Source: Pseudomonadota bacterium (lineage in GTDB: Bacteria; Pseudomonadota; Alphaproteobacteria; Sphingomonadales; Sphingomonadaceae). From it: a DNA stretch of 10,412 nucleotides. Numbering within the stretch: the stretch's first letter is position 1; every line of letters begins with the position of its first letter. This document shows positions 1-6,953 of the stretch, piece after piece. Location of the stretch: positions 1 through 10,412 of the forward strand of contig JAFABD010000002.1 of assembly GCA_023426225.1 (NCBI GenBank), read 5' to 3'. Both the position numbers and the translations under genes were made by a program. The notes beneath the pieces are model-generated. The model saw only the letters and a program-made list of their open reading frames with translations. It made no database searches and had not been told where the DNA came from.

Positions 1-377
1 ACGCCGAGCGGCGTGCGCAGCACCGCGAGCCGGGCCGAGGTCGACAATCGTTCGGGCGGTGCGGGCCGCCCCTGACGCATCGCAAGCGCATCGAGCAGGT
101 GATTGAGGAACCGGTCGAGCTCGCGAAGGCCGTTGGCGATCACCAGCGGACGCAGCGCGGGCATCGCCGCGAAGGCGGACGGCAACGGCCCGTCGATCCC
201 CGCCGCCCATTCGGCAAAGCGCAGCGTGCCGCGTTCGAGCGTCGCATGGCGGATCGCGACCAGCGCATCGGCATCGTCGGCCGGGGCCGGCAAGGCACGG
301 CCGGAGCGCACCAGAGCGAGGGCGGGGGCGAGCGGCCGGGCACCGGGCGGTGGAACGAGCGGGTCAGATACGGTCAA
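1..377 (-). CDS. Unrecognised protein, N-terminal part (runs off left edge)
   Basis: An open frame of about 125 codons on the minus strand starts at TTG 377 and continues beyond position 1. The start rests on a good ribosome-binding site, GGAGA at 388-384, six bases upstream. No ATG, GTG or TTG lies between it and the upstream in-frame stop near 434. The protein begins MTVSDPLVPPPGARPLAPAL and is rich in alanine, leucine and proline. A probably helical stretch follows, containing ANGLRELDRFLNHLLDALAM around residues 82-101. There is no clear signal peptide or membrane segment in the visible part. I do not recognise the family and assign no function. Codon use matches the neighbours, with GC-rich third positions, which supports real coding. 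The gene is on the same strand as the MFS gene and 144 bases after its stop, so it may be co-transcribed or have its own promoter. Confidence 0.6.
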   Translation of the reverse strand, partial: MTVSDPLVPPPGARPLAPALALVRSGRALPAPADDADALVAIRHATLERGTLRFAEWAAGIDGPLPSAFAAMPALRPLVIANGLRELDRFLNHLLDALAMRQGRPAPPERLSTSARLAVLRTPLG

Positions 378-383
378 GCCAGG

Positions 384-388
384 TCTCC
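384..388 (-). promoter_or_regulatory. Ribosome-binding site fixing the TTG start at 377
   Basis: GGAGA on the minus strand lies six bases before the TTG. It is the only good Shine-Dalgarno match in this leader and is why the TTG start is accepted. Confidence 0.55.
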
Positions 389-422
389 GGCCGACGTAAG
401 CGGGAGCGCGCGGTCTCTCAGC

Positions 423-453
423 CGCTGGCGCCTACGGGGCCGATCTGCCAGCG
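423..453 (-). repeat. 7-bp inverted repeat in the leader of the 377 gene
   Basis: CGCTGGC at 423-429 and GCCAGCG at 447-453 are perfect reverse complements separated by 17 bases. They lie about 45-75 bases upstream of the TTG start at 377 and downstream of the MFS stop at 522. It could be a stem-loop in the leader RNA, part of a weak terminator for the MFS gene, or chance in GC-rich DNA. No T run follows on the minus strand. The rest of the 378-521 gap shows nothing I can name. Confidence 0.35.
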
Positions 454-521
454 ATATGAGCCATATAGATCATGCTGCGGTGCGGGAAAAGCATTTGTCG
501 TCGCGAAGTGTGCCGGACGGC

Positions 522-2135
522 TCAATCGAGCAGGTCGAGCAGCTCCTGCCAGCTGGCGTCGGACGGCGGCGGGCGGAAGCTCGCCTCGATCATCGTGCCG
601 AGCACATCCTCGCGCGTGCCGATGCCGAAGGTGCGGCGTACCGCGCGGTGAATCGATTCGACGAGCTGGTGCCGCCGTTCGCGCAGCTTGATGAGTTCGC
701 CCCCCGGGAAGGTGATCGCCGCGCGCAGGCCGCCCACCGACGAGATGTGCCCGAGCGAACGGCGCGTCGCGGAGAGGATGTGCGTCACCACCTCGCGACT
801 GGCGACCGAACCGGGTTCGCGCACCACCGCGAGCCGGTGGAGCGTGTAGAGCCCCAGCGCGGCGGAGATGAGGAAGAAGAACTCCCAATGGGTGAAGGTC
901 ACGCCGAGTTCGGTCGCCCCCGACGGGCTCGTCCAGCCGAGCGTCAGCCGCAGCCGCCGCGTCGCGAAGAAATCGCTCGCCCAGCCGCCGACCACCGGCG
1001 CGATGCCGGCGGCGATGGCGCCGATGATCGCGCTCGACGCCATGAAGCCGGTCGCGCCGCTGGGCGGGCTGAGCTTGAGGACGATGTTGCCCGAACCGAG
1101 GCCGACCCCTGCCCCCGCCGCCCCCATCGCGACGTGGAGCAGGACGAGATAGGCGGCACGCCACGCCTCGCCCGGAACGTCGCTGGTGAACGCCATGCCG
1201 GCGATGCACAGGATATAGAGCGGGGTGGCGACGCCGTGCACCGATTTGTTGGTGAAGCGGTCGGCAAGCGCGCCCCAGCCGCGGATCACCGCCAGGTTGG
1301 CCATCTGGCTGATGAAGCTGAGGATCAGCACGAACCCCATGCTGAAGCCGAGTTCGCGCACGAAATAGACGGTGAAGAAGGGCGTGGCGAGGTTCACGGC
1401 GAACTGCCAGCTCGCGAGATAGCCGAGCCGGAAACGGAAATTGCGGTCGCGCAGCGGCTCGACGAGCAGCCGGTGGATCGCCACGCCTTCGCTGTCGGGC
1501 GCCATGCGCGGCTCGGGCACGCGCGCGAGCGCCGCGGTGCTGACCAGCCCGCAGAGAAAGCCGAAGCCGTAGAGCGCGGCGAAGATGCGGTCGCCGGTCG
1601 CCTGGTCGGCCCCCGCGCGCTGAAGCGCGAGCGCCCCGCCGACCGTCGCGATCGCGCTGACCGCCGTGCCGAACAGCGTGCGCCGCGCGAAGAACGCGCC
1701 GAGCTGGTTCGAGGGGACGAGGTCGCGCATCCAGCTGTTCCAGCTGCACGCCCCCACCGCATTGAGCCCGTAATGGAGCACCGCAGCGGCGATCAGCAGC
1801 GCCGCAGCCAGCCGGCGGTCGGGGATGAAGGGGATGGCGGCATAGATCGGCAGCGCGAGCCGCGCGAGGAACACGCACGCGACCGAGATCCGCCGGCGCG
1901 TGCGCAGCCGCTCGACGAGCGTGACCGCCGGTGCCTGCAACACCTGGGTGAACAGCGGGATGGCGGCGAGCACGCCGATTTCGAGCGTGCTCGCCCCGAT
2001 GTGGAGCGCGAGCGCGAGCAGCACGACGCCGCTGTTGAGCGCGCCGATCGCGGTGGCGAACGACGCGTCGACGAGCAGATAGCGCAAGCCGCGGCGAAGT
2101 TCGGCTTCGCTGACCTTGTCCTGCGGATCGAACAT
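522..2135 (-). CDS. MFS transporter with long cytoplasmic C-terminal tail
   Basis: This is a 537-residue integral inner-membrane protein of the major facilitator superfamily. Hydrophobic segments fit about twelve membrane helices, at roughly 24-46, 52-74, 82-104, 108-128, 151-172, 184-203, 240-258, 262-280, 303-320, 327-347, 363-385 and 416-436. The loop GWGALADRFTNKSV (about 287-299) resembles the MFS motif A that joins helices at the start of each half. A region near 138-152 (RDLVPSNQLGAFFARR) is also typical of this kind of permease. After the last helix comes a tail of about 100 mostly charged residues, longer than in a minimal MFS protein. ATG 2135 is the only reasonable start in this frame, but it has no good ribosome-binding site. 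The gene lies 56 bases downstream of the GT-Glf gene on the same strand, so co-transcription is likely. The substrate cannot be read from sequence; sugar, glycan or drug export are all possible. Confidence 0.85.
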   Translation of the reverse strand: MFDPQDKVSEAELRRGLRYLLVDASFATAIGALNSGVVLLALALHIGASTLEIGVLAAIPLFTQVLQAPAVTLVERLRTRRRISVACVFLARLALPIYAAIPFIPDRRLAAALLIAAAVLHYGLNAVGACSWNSWMRDLVPSNQLGAFFARRTLFGTAVSAIATVGGALALQRAGADQATGDRIFAALYGFGFLCGLVSTAALARVPEPRMAPDSEGVAIHRLLVEPLRDRNFRFRLGYLASWQFAVNLATPFFTVYFVRELGFSMGFVLILSFISQMANLAVIRGWGALADRFTNKSVHGVATPLYILCIAGMAFTSDVPGEAWRAAYLVLLHVAMGAAGAGVGLGSGNIVLKLSPPSGATGFMASSAIIGAIAAGIAPVVGGWASDFFATRRLRLTLGWTSPSGATELGVTFTHWEFFFLISAALGLYTLHRLAVVREPGSVASREVVTHILSATRRSLGHISSVGGLRAAITFPGGELIKLRERRHQLVESIHRAVRRTFGIGTREDVLGTMIEASFRPPPSDASWQELLDLLD

Positions 2136-2144
2136 CCGTTGCGA

Positions 2145-2172
2145 CGGCGCGCGCCGGTGCGATCCCGCACCG
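2145..2172 (-). repeat. Palindrome and 7-bp hairpin between GT-Glf and MFS genes
   Basis: Two structures sit in the 56-base gap. CGGCGCGCGCCG (2145-2156) is a perfect 12-base palindrome. It overlaps CGGTGCG-ATCC-CGCACCG (2155-2172), a perfect 7-bp stem with a four-base loop. They end about 10 bases before the MFS start, where a ribosome-binding site is missing. They could attenuate transcription into the MFS gene or control its translation. There is no T run, so a standard intrinsic terminator is unlikely. Confidence 0.45.
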
Positions 2173-2191
2173 CGCGCTCCGCCTTAACCGA

Positions 2192-4573
2192 TCATGCCGC
2201 CTGGATCGCCGGGTAATCGCTCGCGGCCGCATCGGCGCCGGCCGGCCTGTCCGCCGCGTCGGCCCAGCGCGCCGCGAGGCGACGGTAGGTGGCCAGCGCC
2301 TGCCCCACCACCTGATCCATGTTGTAGTAGCGATAGGTCGCCAGCCGGCCGACGAAGCTCACATCGGGCTGGGCGAGCGCCAGTGCCTCGTACCGCTTGA
2401 ACAGCGCCTGGTTCTCCGGTCGCGGGATCGGATAATAGGGATCGCCCTCTGCGCTGGGATATTCGAAGGTGATGCTGGTGCGATCGCCGGTCTGGCCGGT
2501 GAGGTGCCTGTATTCGGTCACGCGCGTGTAGGGCACGGTTTCGGACGGATAGTTGACGACCGCCACCGGCTGATATTGCGGCTGGTCGACCGTTTCGTGC
2601 CGGAACCGGAGCGAGCGGTACGGCAGCTTGCCGTAGCAATAGCCGAAATATTCGTCGATCGGGCCGGTGAAGACGAGGTGGCCGTGCGGATAGGCCTCGC
2701 GTGCCTCATGGAAATCGACCCCGAGCAGCAGGTCGATGTTCGGATGATCGAGCATCCGTTCGAACATGCGGGTATAGCCCTCGGCCGGCATCGCCTGGAA
2801 CTTGTCGGTGAAATAGCGATCGTCGGTGTTGGTGCGCGTCGGCACGCGCGACGTCACCGACTTGTCGAGTTCGGACGGGTCCATCCCCCATTGCTTGCGC
2901 GTATAGCCGCGAAAGAACGTCTCGTAGAGGTCGCGGCCGATCGCCGAGACGACGACGTCCTCCGACGTGCGGACGACCGACACCGGCTCGGCGCGCGAGG
3001 CGAGGAAGTCCGCGGCATCGTCCTCGGTCCGGAGGTCGAGGCCGTACAGAAGGTTCAGCGTCGTCCGGTTGATCGGCATCGGCACCAGCTTGTCGCCGAC
3101 CGATGCGAGCACGCGGTGCTCATAGGGCCGCCATTCGGTGAAGCGCGACAGATAGTCGAACACGTCCGCCGAATTGGTGTGGAAGATGTGCGGGCCATAT
3201 TGGTGGATCAGCACGCCCGCCGCATCGAGCCGGTCGAAGGCATTGCCCGCGACGTGCGGGCGGCGATCGACCACCAGCACGCGCTTGCCGGCATCGGCCG
3301 CCAGCCGTTCGGCCATCACCGCGCCGGCAAAGCCCGCGCCGACGACCATCACGTCATAGGCGCGGGGACGATCGCCGGGCCAGACCACCGGCGACACGAC
3401 GGGGTGGACATGCCGGCTGCGCGCCATCGCCGTCTCGATCCGTGCGGACATGGCGGCGAAGCTGCGATCCCAGCTGTTGGTTTCGAGCATCGCCTCGACC
3501 GGGGCCAGCCAGTCGGCCGTTTCGCGCAGCGCCAGCGCCGCCTCGCATTCCTCGACAAAGGCGGCGGGCGTTTCGGCGATGCACACCGCCGCCATCTCGC
3601 CATAATGGCGCACGACGTCGACGATCGGCGTCGAGACGACGGGGCAGCCCGCCGCCAGATATTCGGGCGTCTTGGTGGGGCTGATGAACCGCGTCGCCTC
3701 GTTGATCGCGAAGGGCATCAGCGCGACGTCCCAGCCGCGCAGATAGTCGGGCAGCGCGTCATAGGATTTGCCGCCGAGATAATGGAGGTTGGGGCGGCGC
3801 GGCAGGTCGGCCTCGGCGATCTTGACCACCGGGCCGACGATCACGATCGACCATTCGGGCCGCGCGTCGGCGAGCGCCGCGATCAGCGAAAGGTCCATGC
3901 GCTCGTCGACGACGCCGTAAAAGCCGAGGCGCGGGCCGGGAATCCCCTGTTGGTCGGCGGGTTCGGGCCCGACGGCGCGGGCGGCGGCGAAATGCGCGGC
4001 GTCGACGCGCGACGGAAAGGGATGGACGCTCGGGTGACGTTCGCGCTTCGCCTCGTACAGGCTGTACCCGCCGGTGAAGACCAGATCGGCCTGCTGGAAC
4101 AGCCGCTGTTCGAGCGGCAGCAGTTCGGGCGGCGCGCCCTTGAAGTTGGCGAGCTCGTCCATGCAGTCATAGACGACGCACTGCGCAGGAACATGCTCCG
4201 AAAAGGGGAGCATCATCGGCGTGTAATACCAGCGAAGGAGCGGCCCGCCGGGCTGTTCGGCGACGGCGGCGTCGAGCAGCCGGCGCAGCGCCTCGACCTC
4301 GGCAACGGGCGTCATCCCCGCCGGAAGCTGCGGCGTCGCGACGGTGACGCCGGTTTCGGCGCAAGCAACCACTTCGAGCCGCGGCGTATCGGCGCCGTAA
4401 ACGGGTTCTTCCCAGAACAACACGCGCCAGTCACGCGCGAAGCGGCGCATCAGATGCTGCGGCCGCTGAAAGACGAAATTCCAGCGCAGATGACTGAAGC
4501 AGAGCAGCGTGCCCTTTGCGTCCTGCGCCTGTGGATTGGAGAAGAACGGGGCTTCTTCGCGCTGCTGACGCAT
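2192..4573 (-). CDS. glf: Glycosyltransferase-UDP-galactopyranose mutase fusion
   Basis: A 793-residue two-domain cytoplasmic enzyme. Residues about 22-395 resemble a GT-B glycosyltransferase: SHLRWNFVFQRPQHLM near 28-42 is typical of a subgroup of these enzymes, and SPTKTPEYLAAGCPVVSTP (298-316) is the nucleotide-sugar-binding segment of GT4-like proteins. Residues about 405-780 form a full-length Glf, the flavoenzyme that interconverts UDP-galactopyranose and UDP-galactofuranose. Visible Glf signatures are the FAD-binding VVGAGFAG (410-417), GYTRKQWGMDP (556-566), DRYFTDKFQAMPAEGY (585-600), FTGPIDEYFG (635-644), KLPYRSLRF (649-657) and GRLATYRYYNMDQV (742-755). The Glf part is about 389 residues, close to the normal length. 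ATG 4573 is chosen because AAGG lies eight bases upstream. A TTG at 4654 would add 27 residues that look non-coding and would overlap the central inverted repeat. The likely role is making UDP-Galf and passing Galf to a glycan or lipid; the acceptor is unknown. Confidence 0.9.
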   Translation of the reverse strand: MRQQREEAPFFSNPQAQDAKGTLLCFSHLRWNFVFQRPQHLMRRFARDWRVLFWEEPVYGADTPRLEVVACAETGVTVATPQLPAGMTPVAEVEALRRLLDAAVAEQPGGPLLRWYYTPMMLPFSEHVPAQCVVYDCMDELANFKGAPPELLPLEQRLFQQADLVFTGGYSLYEAKRERHPSVHPFPSRVDAAHFAAARAVGPEPADQQGIPGPRLGFYGVVDERMDLSLIAALADARPEWSIVIVGPVVKIAEADLPRRPNLHYLGGKSYDALPDYLRGWDVALMPFAINEATRFISPTKTPEYLAAGCPVVSTPIVDVVRHYGEMAAVCIAETPAAFVEECEAALALRETADWLAPVEAMLETNSWDRSFAAMSARIETAMARSRHVHPVVSPVVWPGDRPRAYDVMVVGAGFAGAVMAERLAADAGKRVLVVDRRPHVAGNAFDRLDAAGVLIHQYGPHIFHTNSADVFDYLSRFTEWRPYEHRVLASVGDKLVPMPINRTTLNLLYGLDLRTEDDAADFLASRAEPVSVVRTSEDVVVSAIGRDLYETFFRGYTRKQWGMDPSELDKSVTSRVPTRTNTDDRYFTDKFQAMPAEGYTRMFERMLDHPNIDLLLGVDFHEAREAYPHGHLVFTGPIDEYFGYCYGKLPYRSLRFRHETVDQPQYQPVAVVNYPSETVPYTRVTEYRHLTGQTGDRTSITFEYPSAEGDPYYPIPRPENQALFKRYEALALAQPDVSFVGRLATYRYYNMDQVVGQALATYRRLAARWADAADRPAGADAAASDYPAIQAA

Positions 4574-4577
4574 ACCG

Positions 4578-4634
4578 GGAACCTTGCTGTTGGATGAACA
4601 CCAAGTACAACCCGGGCCGGGACGCGAAGGTTCC
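4578..4634 (-). repeat. 8-bp inverted repeat that could mask the glf ribosome-binding site
   Basis: GGAACCTT at 4578-4585 and AAGGTTCC at 4627-4634 are perfect complements 41 bases apart. On the minus-strand transcript the second arm to be made carries the AAGG ribosome-binding site of the GT-Glf gene. The first arm also belongs to a local inverted repeat, GGTTCCTGAACC (4629-4640), so two foldings would compete. Function is inference; the base pairing is directly visible. Confidence 0.4.
4582..4585 (-). promoter_or_regulatory. Ribosome-binding site for the GT-Glf start at 4573
   Basis: AAGG on the minus strand lies eight bases before ATG 4573 and supports that start over TTG 4654. It is inside an arm of a long-range inverted repeat (4578-4585 with 4627-4634), so it might be hidden by RNA folding. 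Confidence 0.5.
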
Positions 4635-4650
4635 TGAACCCGCTTTAATC

Positions 4651-4675
4651 GCAATAACTTAACCTATGTTATCGC
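4651..4675. promoter_or_regulatory. Candidate operator: inverted repeat midway between divergent genes
   Basis: GCAATAAC (4651-4658) and GTTATCGC (4668-4675) form an inverted repeat with one mismatch and a nine-base spacer, TTAACCTAT. Its centre, 4663, is almost exactly midway between the two start codons (4573 and 4749). The surrounding 40 bases are much richer in A and T than the rest of the window. This is the form expected of a dimeric regulator's binding site controlling both directions. No regulator gene is present in the window and I cannot name its family. Confidence 0.5.
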
Positions 4676-4737
4676 GTGCATCCGGTCGCTGCCGATGCAA
4701 CCGGCGCGGCCCCCGGCGGTTGTGCCTGCATCGTTGC

Positions 4738-4745
4738 GGGAGAGG
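4738..4745 (+). promoter_or_regulatory. Ribosome-binding site fixing the start at 4749
   Basis: GGGAGAGG lies immediately upstream of ATG 4749, with the GGGAG core six bases away. This favours 4749 over the in-frame ATG at 4695, which has no such site and would add 18 residues (MQPARPPAVV onward) that look unlike a conserved N-terminus. Confidence 0.6.
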
Positions 4746-4748
4746 ATC

Positions 4749-6953
4749 ATGGGGCAGCCGGGACTTGAACTCTGGGGCGGCCCGGAATGCACGGTCAACC
4801 GCGTCGGCGACGGTTATGGGGACCAGTTCGAACGATGCGGCCATGCCCGGCGGCCCGACGATCTCGACCGTTTTGCCGAACTCGGCATCCGCGCGATCCG
4901 CTATCCGGTGCTGTGGGAACGGATTTCGCCCGAACGCCCCGACCGGTGCGACTGGGCATGGACCGACGCGCGGCTGCACGGCCTGCGCGCGCGCGGGATC
5001 GACGTGATCGCGGGGCTGGTCCATCACGGCAGCGGCCCGTCCTACACCAGCCTGCTCGACGACGAGGGGTTCGCCGCCGGGCTGGCGCGCCACGCCGCCC
5101 ATGTCGCCGAACGCTATCCGTGGATCACGCGCTGGACGCCGGTGAACGAGCCGCTGACCACGGCGCGCTTTTCCGCGCTCTATGGCCATTGGTATCCGCA
5201 TGCCCGCGACGAGGGTGCCTTCTGGCGCGCGTTGCTCAACCAGATCGACGGCGTGCGGCTCGCGATGGCGGCGGTGCGGCGGATCAACCCGGCGGCGCAA
5301 CTGATCCAGACCGACGATCTGGGCCGGACCTATGCCACCGCCGAGGTGCGCGGCCAGGCGGCGTTCGACAATGTCCGCCGCTGGGCAGGCTGGGATCTGC
5401 TGTGCGGCCGGGTGACGCCCGGCCATCCGCTATGGGCGCACCTGGCCCGATACGGCCTGACCGAGCGGCTGCGCGCGATCGCCGACGCCCCCTGCCCGCC
5501 CGACATCATCGGCATCAACCATTATCTGACCAGCGACCGCTTTCTCGACCATCGGCTGACGCGTTATCCGCCGCACGTCCATGGCGGCAACGCCCGCCAG
5601 CGCTTTGCCGATGTCGAGGCGATCCGCGTGCTCGAGCCCGGCCCGCAGGGGCTGGCGGGCGCGATCGACGAGGCCTGGGGGCGCTATGGCCTGCCGATCG
5701 CCATCACCGAGGTGCACAATGGCTGCACGCGCGAGGAGCAGTTGCGCTGGCTCGCCGAGGCGTGGGACATTGCCGAGGCAGCGCGTGCCGGCGGCGTCGA
5801 CCTGCGCGCGCTGACGGTGTGGTCGTTGCTCGGCAGCTGCGGGTGGAACACGCTGCTGACCAGTCGCGGGCTCTACGAACCCGGCGTCTATGACGTGAGC
5901 AGCGGCACGCCGCGACCGACGGCGCTCGCCGCGCTGATGCGCGCACTGCCCACCGACGGCGCGCGACACCCGCTCGTCGCGGCGGCGGGGTGGTGGCGGC
6001 GGCCGATCCGGATCGAGCATTCCCCCGTCCATCGCCCGGCACCGGCCACGGCGTATCGGCACATCGAGCCCACCCCCGCCGAGGTGCCGCCCCTGCTGAT
6101 CCTGGGCGCGACCGGAACGCTGGGCCAGGCGTTGTCGCGGGCAGCGACGCTCCGCAACATTCCCCATGTGCTGACCAGCCGCGCGACGATCGACCTTCGC
6201 AACCCGCAGAGCATTGCCGCCGCGCTGGACGCGCATCGCCCCTGGGCGGTCGTCAACGCCGCCGGATGGGTCCGCGTCGACGACGCCGAGGACGCGCCCG
6301 AGGCGTGCATGGCCGCCAACGCCGAAGGTCCGCTGACGCTCGCCGCCGCGGCGGCCGCGCGCGGGATTCCGACGGTGCATTTTTCGAGCGACCTCGTGTT
6401 CGACGGGCGGTCGGATCGCCCCTATGTCGAGCGCGACGCGCCGGCGCCGACGGGAGTCTATGGCACCAGCAAAGTCTGGCTGGAGGCGGGGCTGGCGCGC
6501 ATCGACGGCGCGCACCTGATCGTCCGGACGGCGGCATTCTTGTCGCCGTTCGACCCCCACAATTTCGCGCATGCCGTCGCTCGCACGCTCACCCGCGGCG
6601 CCCGCTTTCGCGCCGCCGACGACCTGATCGTCACCCCCACCTATGTCCCCCACCTGGTGCATGGCGTGCTCGATCTGCTGATCGACGGGGAGACGGGGAT
6701 CTGGCACCAGACCAACGGCACCGCGCTGTCCTGGGCCGATTTCGCCAGGCGGGTGGCCGAGGCACTGGGGCTCGACGTCAGCCTGATCGATGCGGTGCCG
6801 GCCGCCGAGCTGGGGATGCGCGCAGCGCGCCCGCCGATGGCGGCGCTCGGAAGCGAGCGCGGCGCCCCGCTGCCGGCGTTCGAACAGGCGCTCGCCGATT
6901 TTGCGGCGCACTGGACCGCCGGGCTGAGTGCCGCCCAGTGCGTGGCGGCATGA
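4749..6953 (+). CDS. GH1-like glycosidase domain fused to RmlD-like sugar-nucleotide reductase
   Basis: A 734-residue two-domain protein with no signal peptide, so probably cytoplasmic. Residues 5 to about 425 resemble glycoside hydrolase family 1 (clan GH-A barrel). TPVNEP carries the expected acid/base Glu134 and ITEVHNG the expected nucleophile Glu321, 187 residues apart as in known GH1 enzymes. Other GH1-like segments are RYPVLWERISP, HHG (His92-His93), DIIGINHY and the end motif VWSLLGSCGW (from about 357). Residues from about 446 to 725 are an extended short-chain dehydrogenase of the RmlD type (dTDP-4-dehydrorhamnose reductase). They have the Rossmann motif LGATGTLG with Gly453, 456 and 459, SSDLVFDG (about 546-553) in place of the usual STDYVFDG, and catalytic Tyr571-x3-Lys575. 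The natural reaction is not known to me; a nucleotide 4-keto-sugar reductase joined to a glycosidase or transglycosidase is the simplest reading. It is divergent from GT-Glf and overlaps the next gene by four bases. Confidence 0.85.
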   Translation: MGQPGLELWGGPECTVNRVGDGYGDQFERCGHARRPDDLDRFAELGIRAIRYPVLWERISPERPDRCDWAWTDARLHGLRARGIDVIAGLVHHGSGPSYTSLLDDEGFAAGLARHAAHVAERYPWITRWTPVNEPLTTARFSALYGHWYPHARDEGAFWRALLNQIDGVRLAMAAVRRINPAAQLIQTDDLGRTYATAEVRGQAAFDNVRRWAGWDLLCGRVTPGHPLWAHLARYGLTERLRAIADAPCPPDIIGINHYLTSDRFLDHRLTRYPPHVHGGNARQRFADVEAIRVLEPGPQGLAGAIDEAWGRYGLPIAITEVHNGCTREEQLRWLAEAWDIAEAARAGGVDLRALTVWSLLGSCGWNTLLTSRGLYEPGVYDVSSGTPRPTALAALMRALPTDGARHPLVAAAGWWRRPIRIEHSPVHRPAPATAYRHIEPTPAEVPPLLILGATGTLGQALSRAATLRNIPHVLTSRATIDLRNPQSIAAALDAHRPWAVVNAAGWVRVDDAEDAPEACMAANAEGPLTLAAAAAARGIPTVHFSSDLVFDGRSDRPYVERDAPAPTGVYGTSKVWLEAGLARIDGAHLIVRTAAFLSPFDPHNFAHAVARTLTRGARFRAADDLIVTPTYVPHLVHGVLDLLIDGETGIWHQTNGTALSWADFARRVAEALGLDVSLIDAVPAAELGMRAARPPMAALGSERGAPLPAFEQALADFAAHWTAGLSAAQCVAA

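Noticed and set aside
384..434. CTGAGA sequence in the leader of the 377 gene, resembling part of a TPP riboswitch
   Set aside because: The rest of the TPP element, including the second conserved helix, is not present.
1793..2170. GTG 2170 with a purine-rich upstream site as an alternative start near the MFS gene
   Set aside because: It reads a different frame from the MFS protein, gives an Arg-rich product and would need a frameshift that nothing else supports.
99..2216. A plus-strand open frame of about 705 codons opposite the MFS gene
   Set aside because: Its product is dominated by Arg, Glu, Asp, His and Ala with no domain, while the minus-strand frame encodes a clear MFS protein. Long antisense frames are common in GC-rich DNA.
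2504..4597. A plus-strand open frame of about 697 codons opposite the GT-Glf gene
   Set aside because: Low-complexity charged product with no motif; the minus strand carries conserved Glf signatures throughout.
4643..4675. TTAA elements resembling CtrA sites in the divergent region
   Set aside because: The seven-base spacing required between TTAA halves is not met; the 25-base inverted repeat explains the region better.
5990..6949. Upstream extension of the DUF2243 frame inside the GH1-RmlD gene
   Set aside because: Arg- and Pro-rich sequence in another frame of a conserved gene; the ATGA overlap at 6950 gives the natural start.
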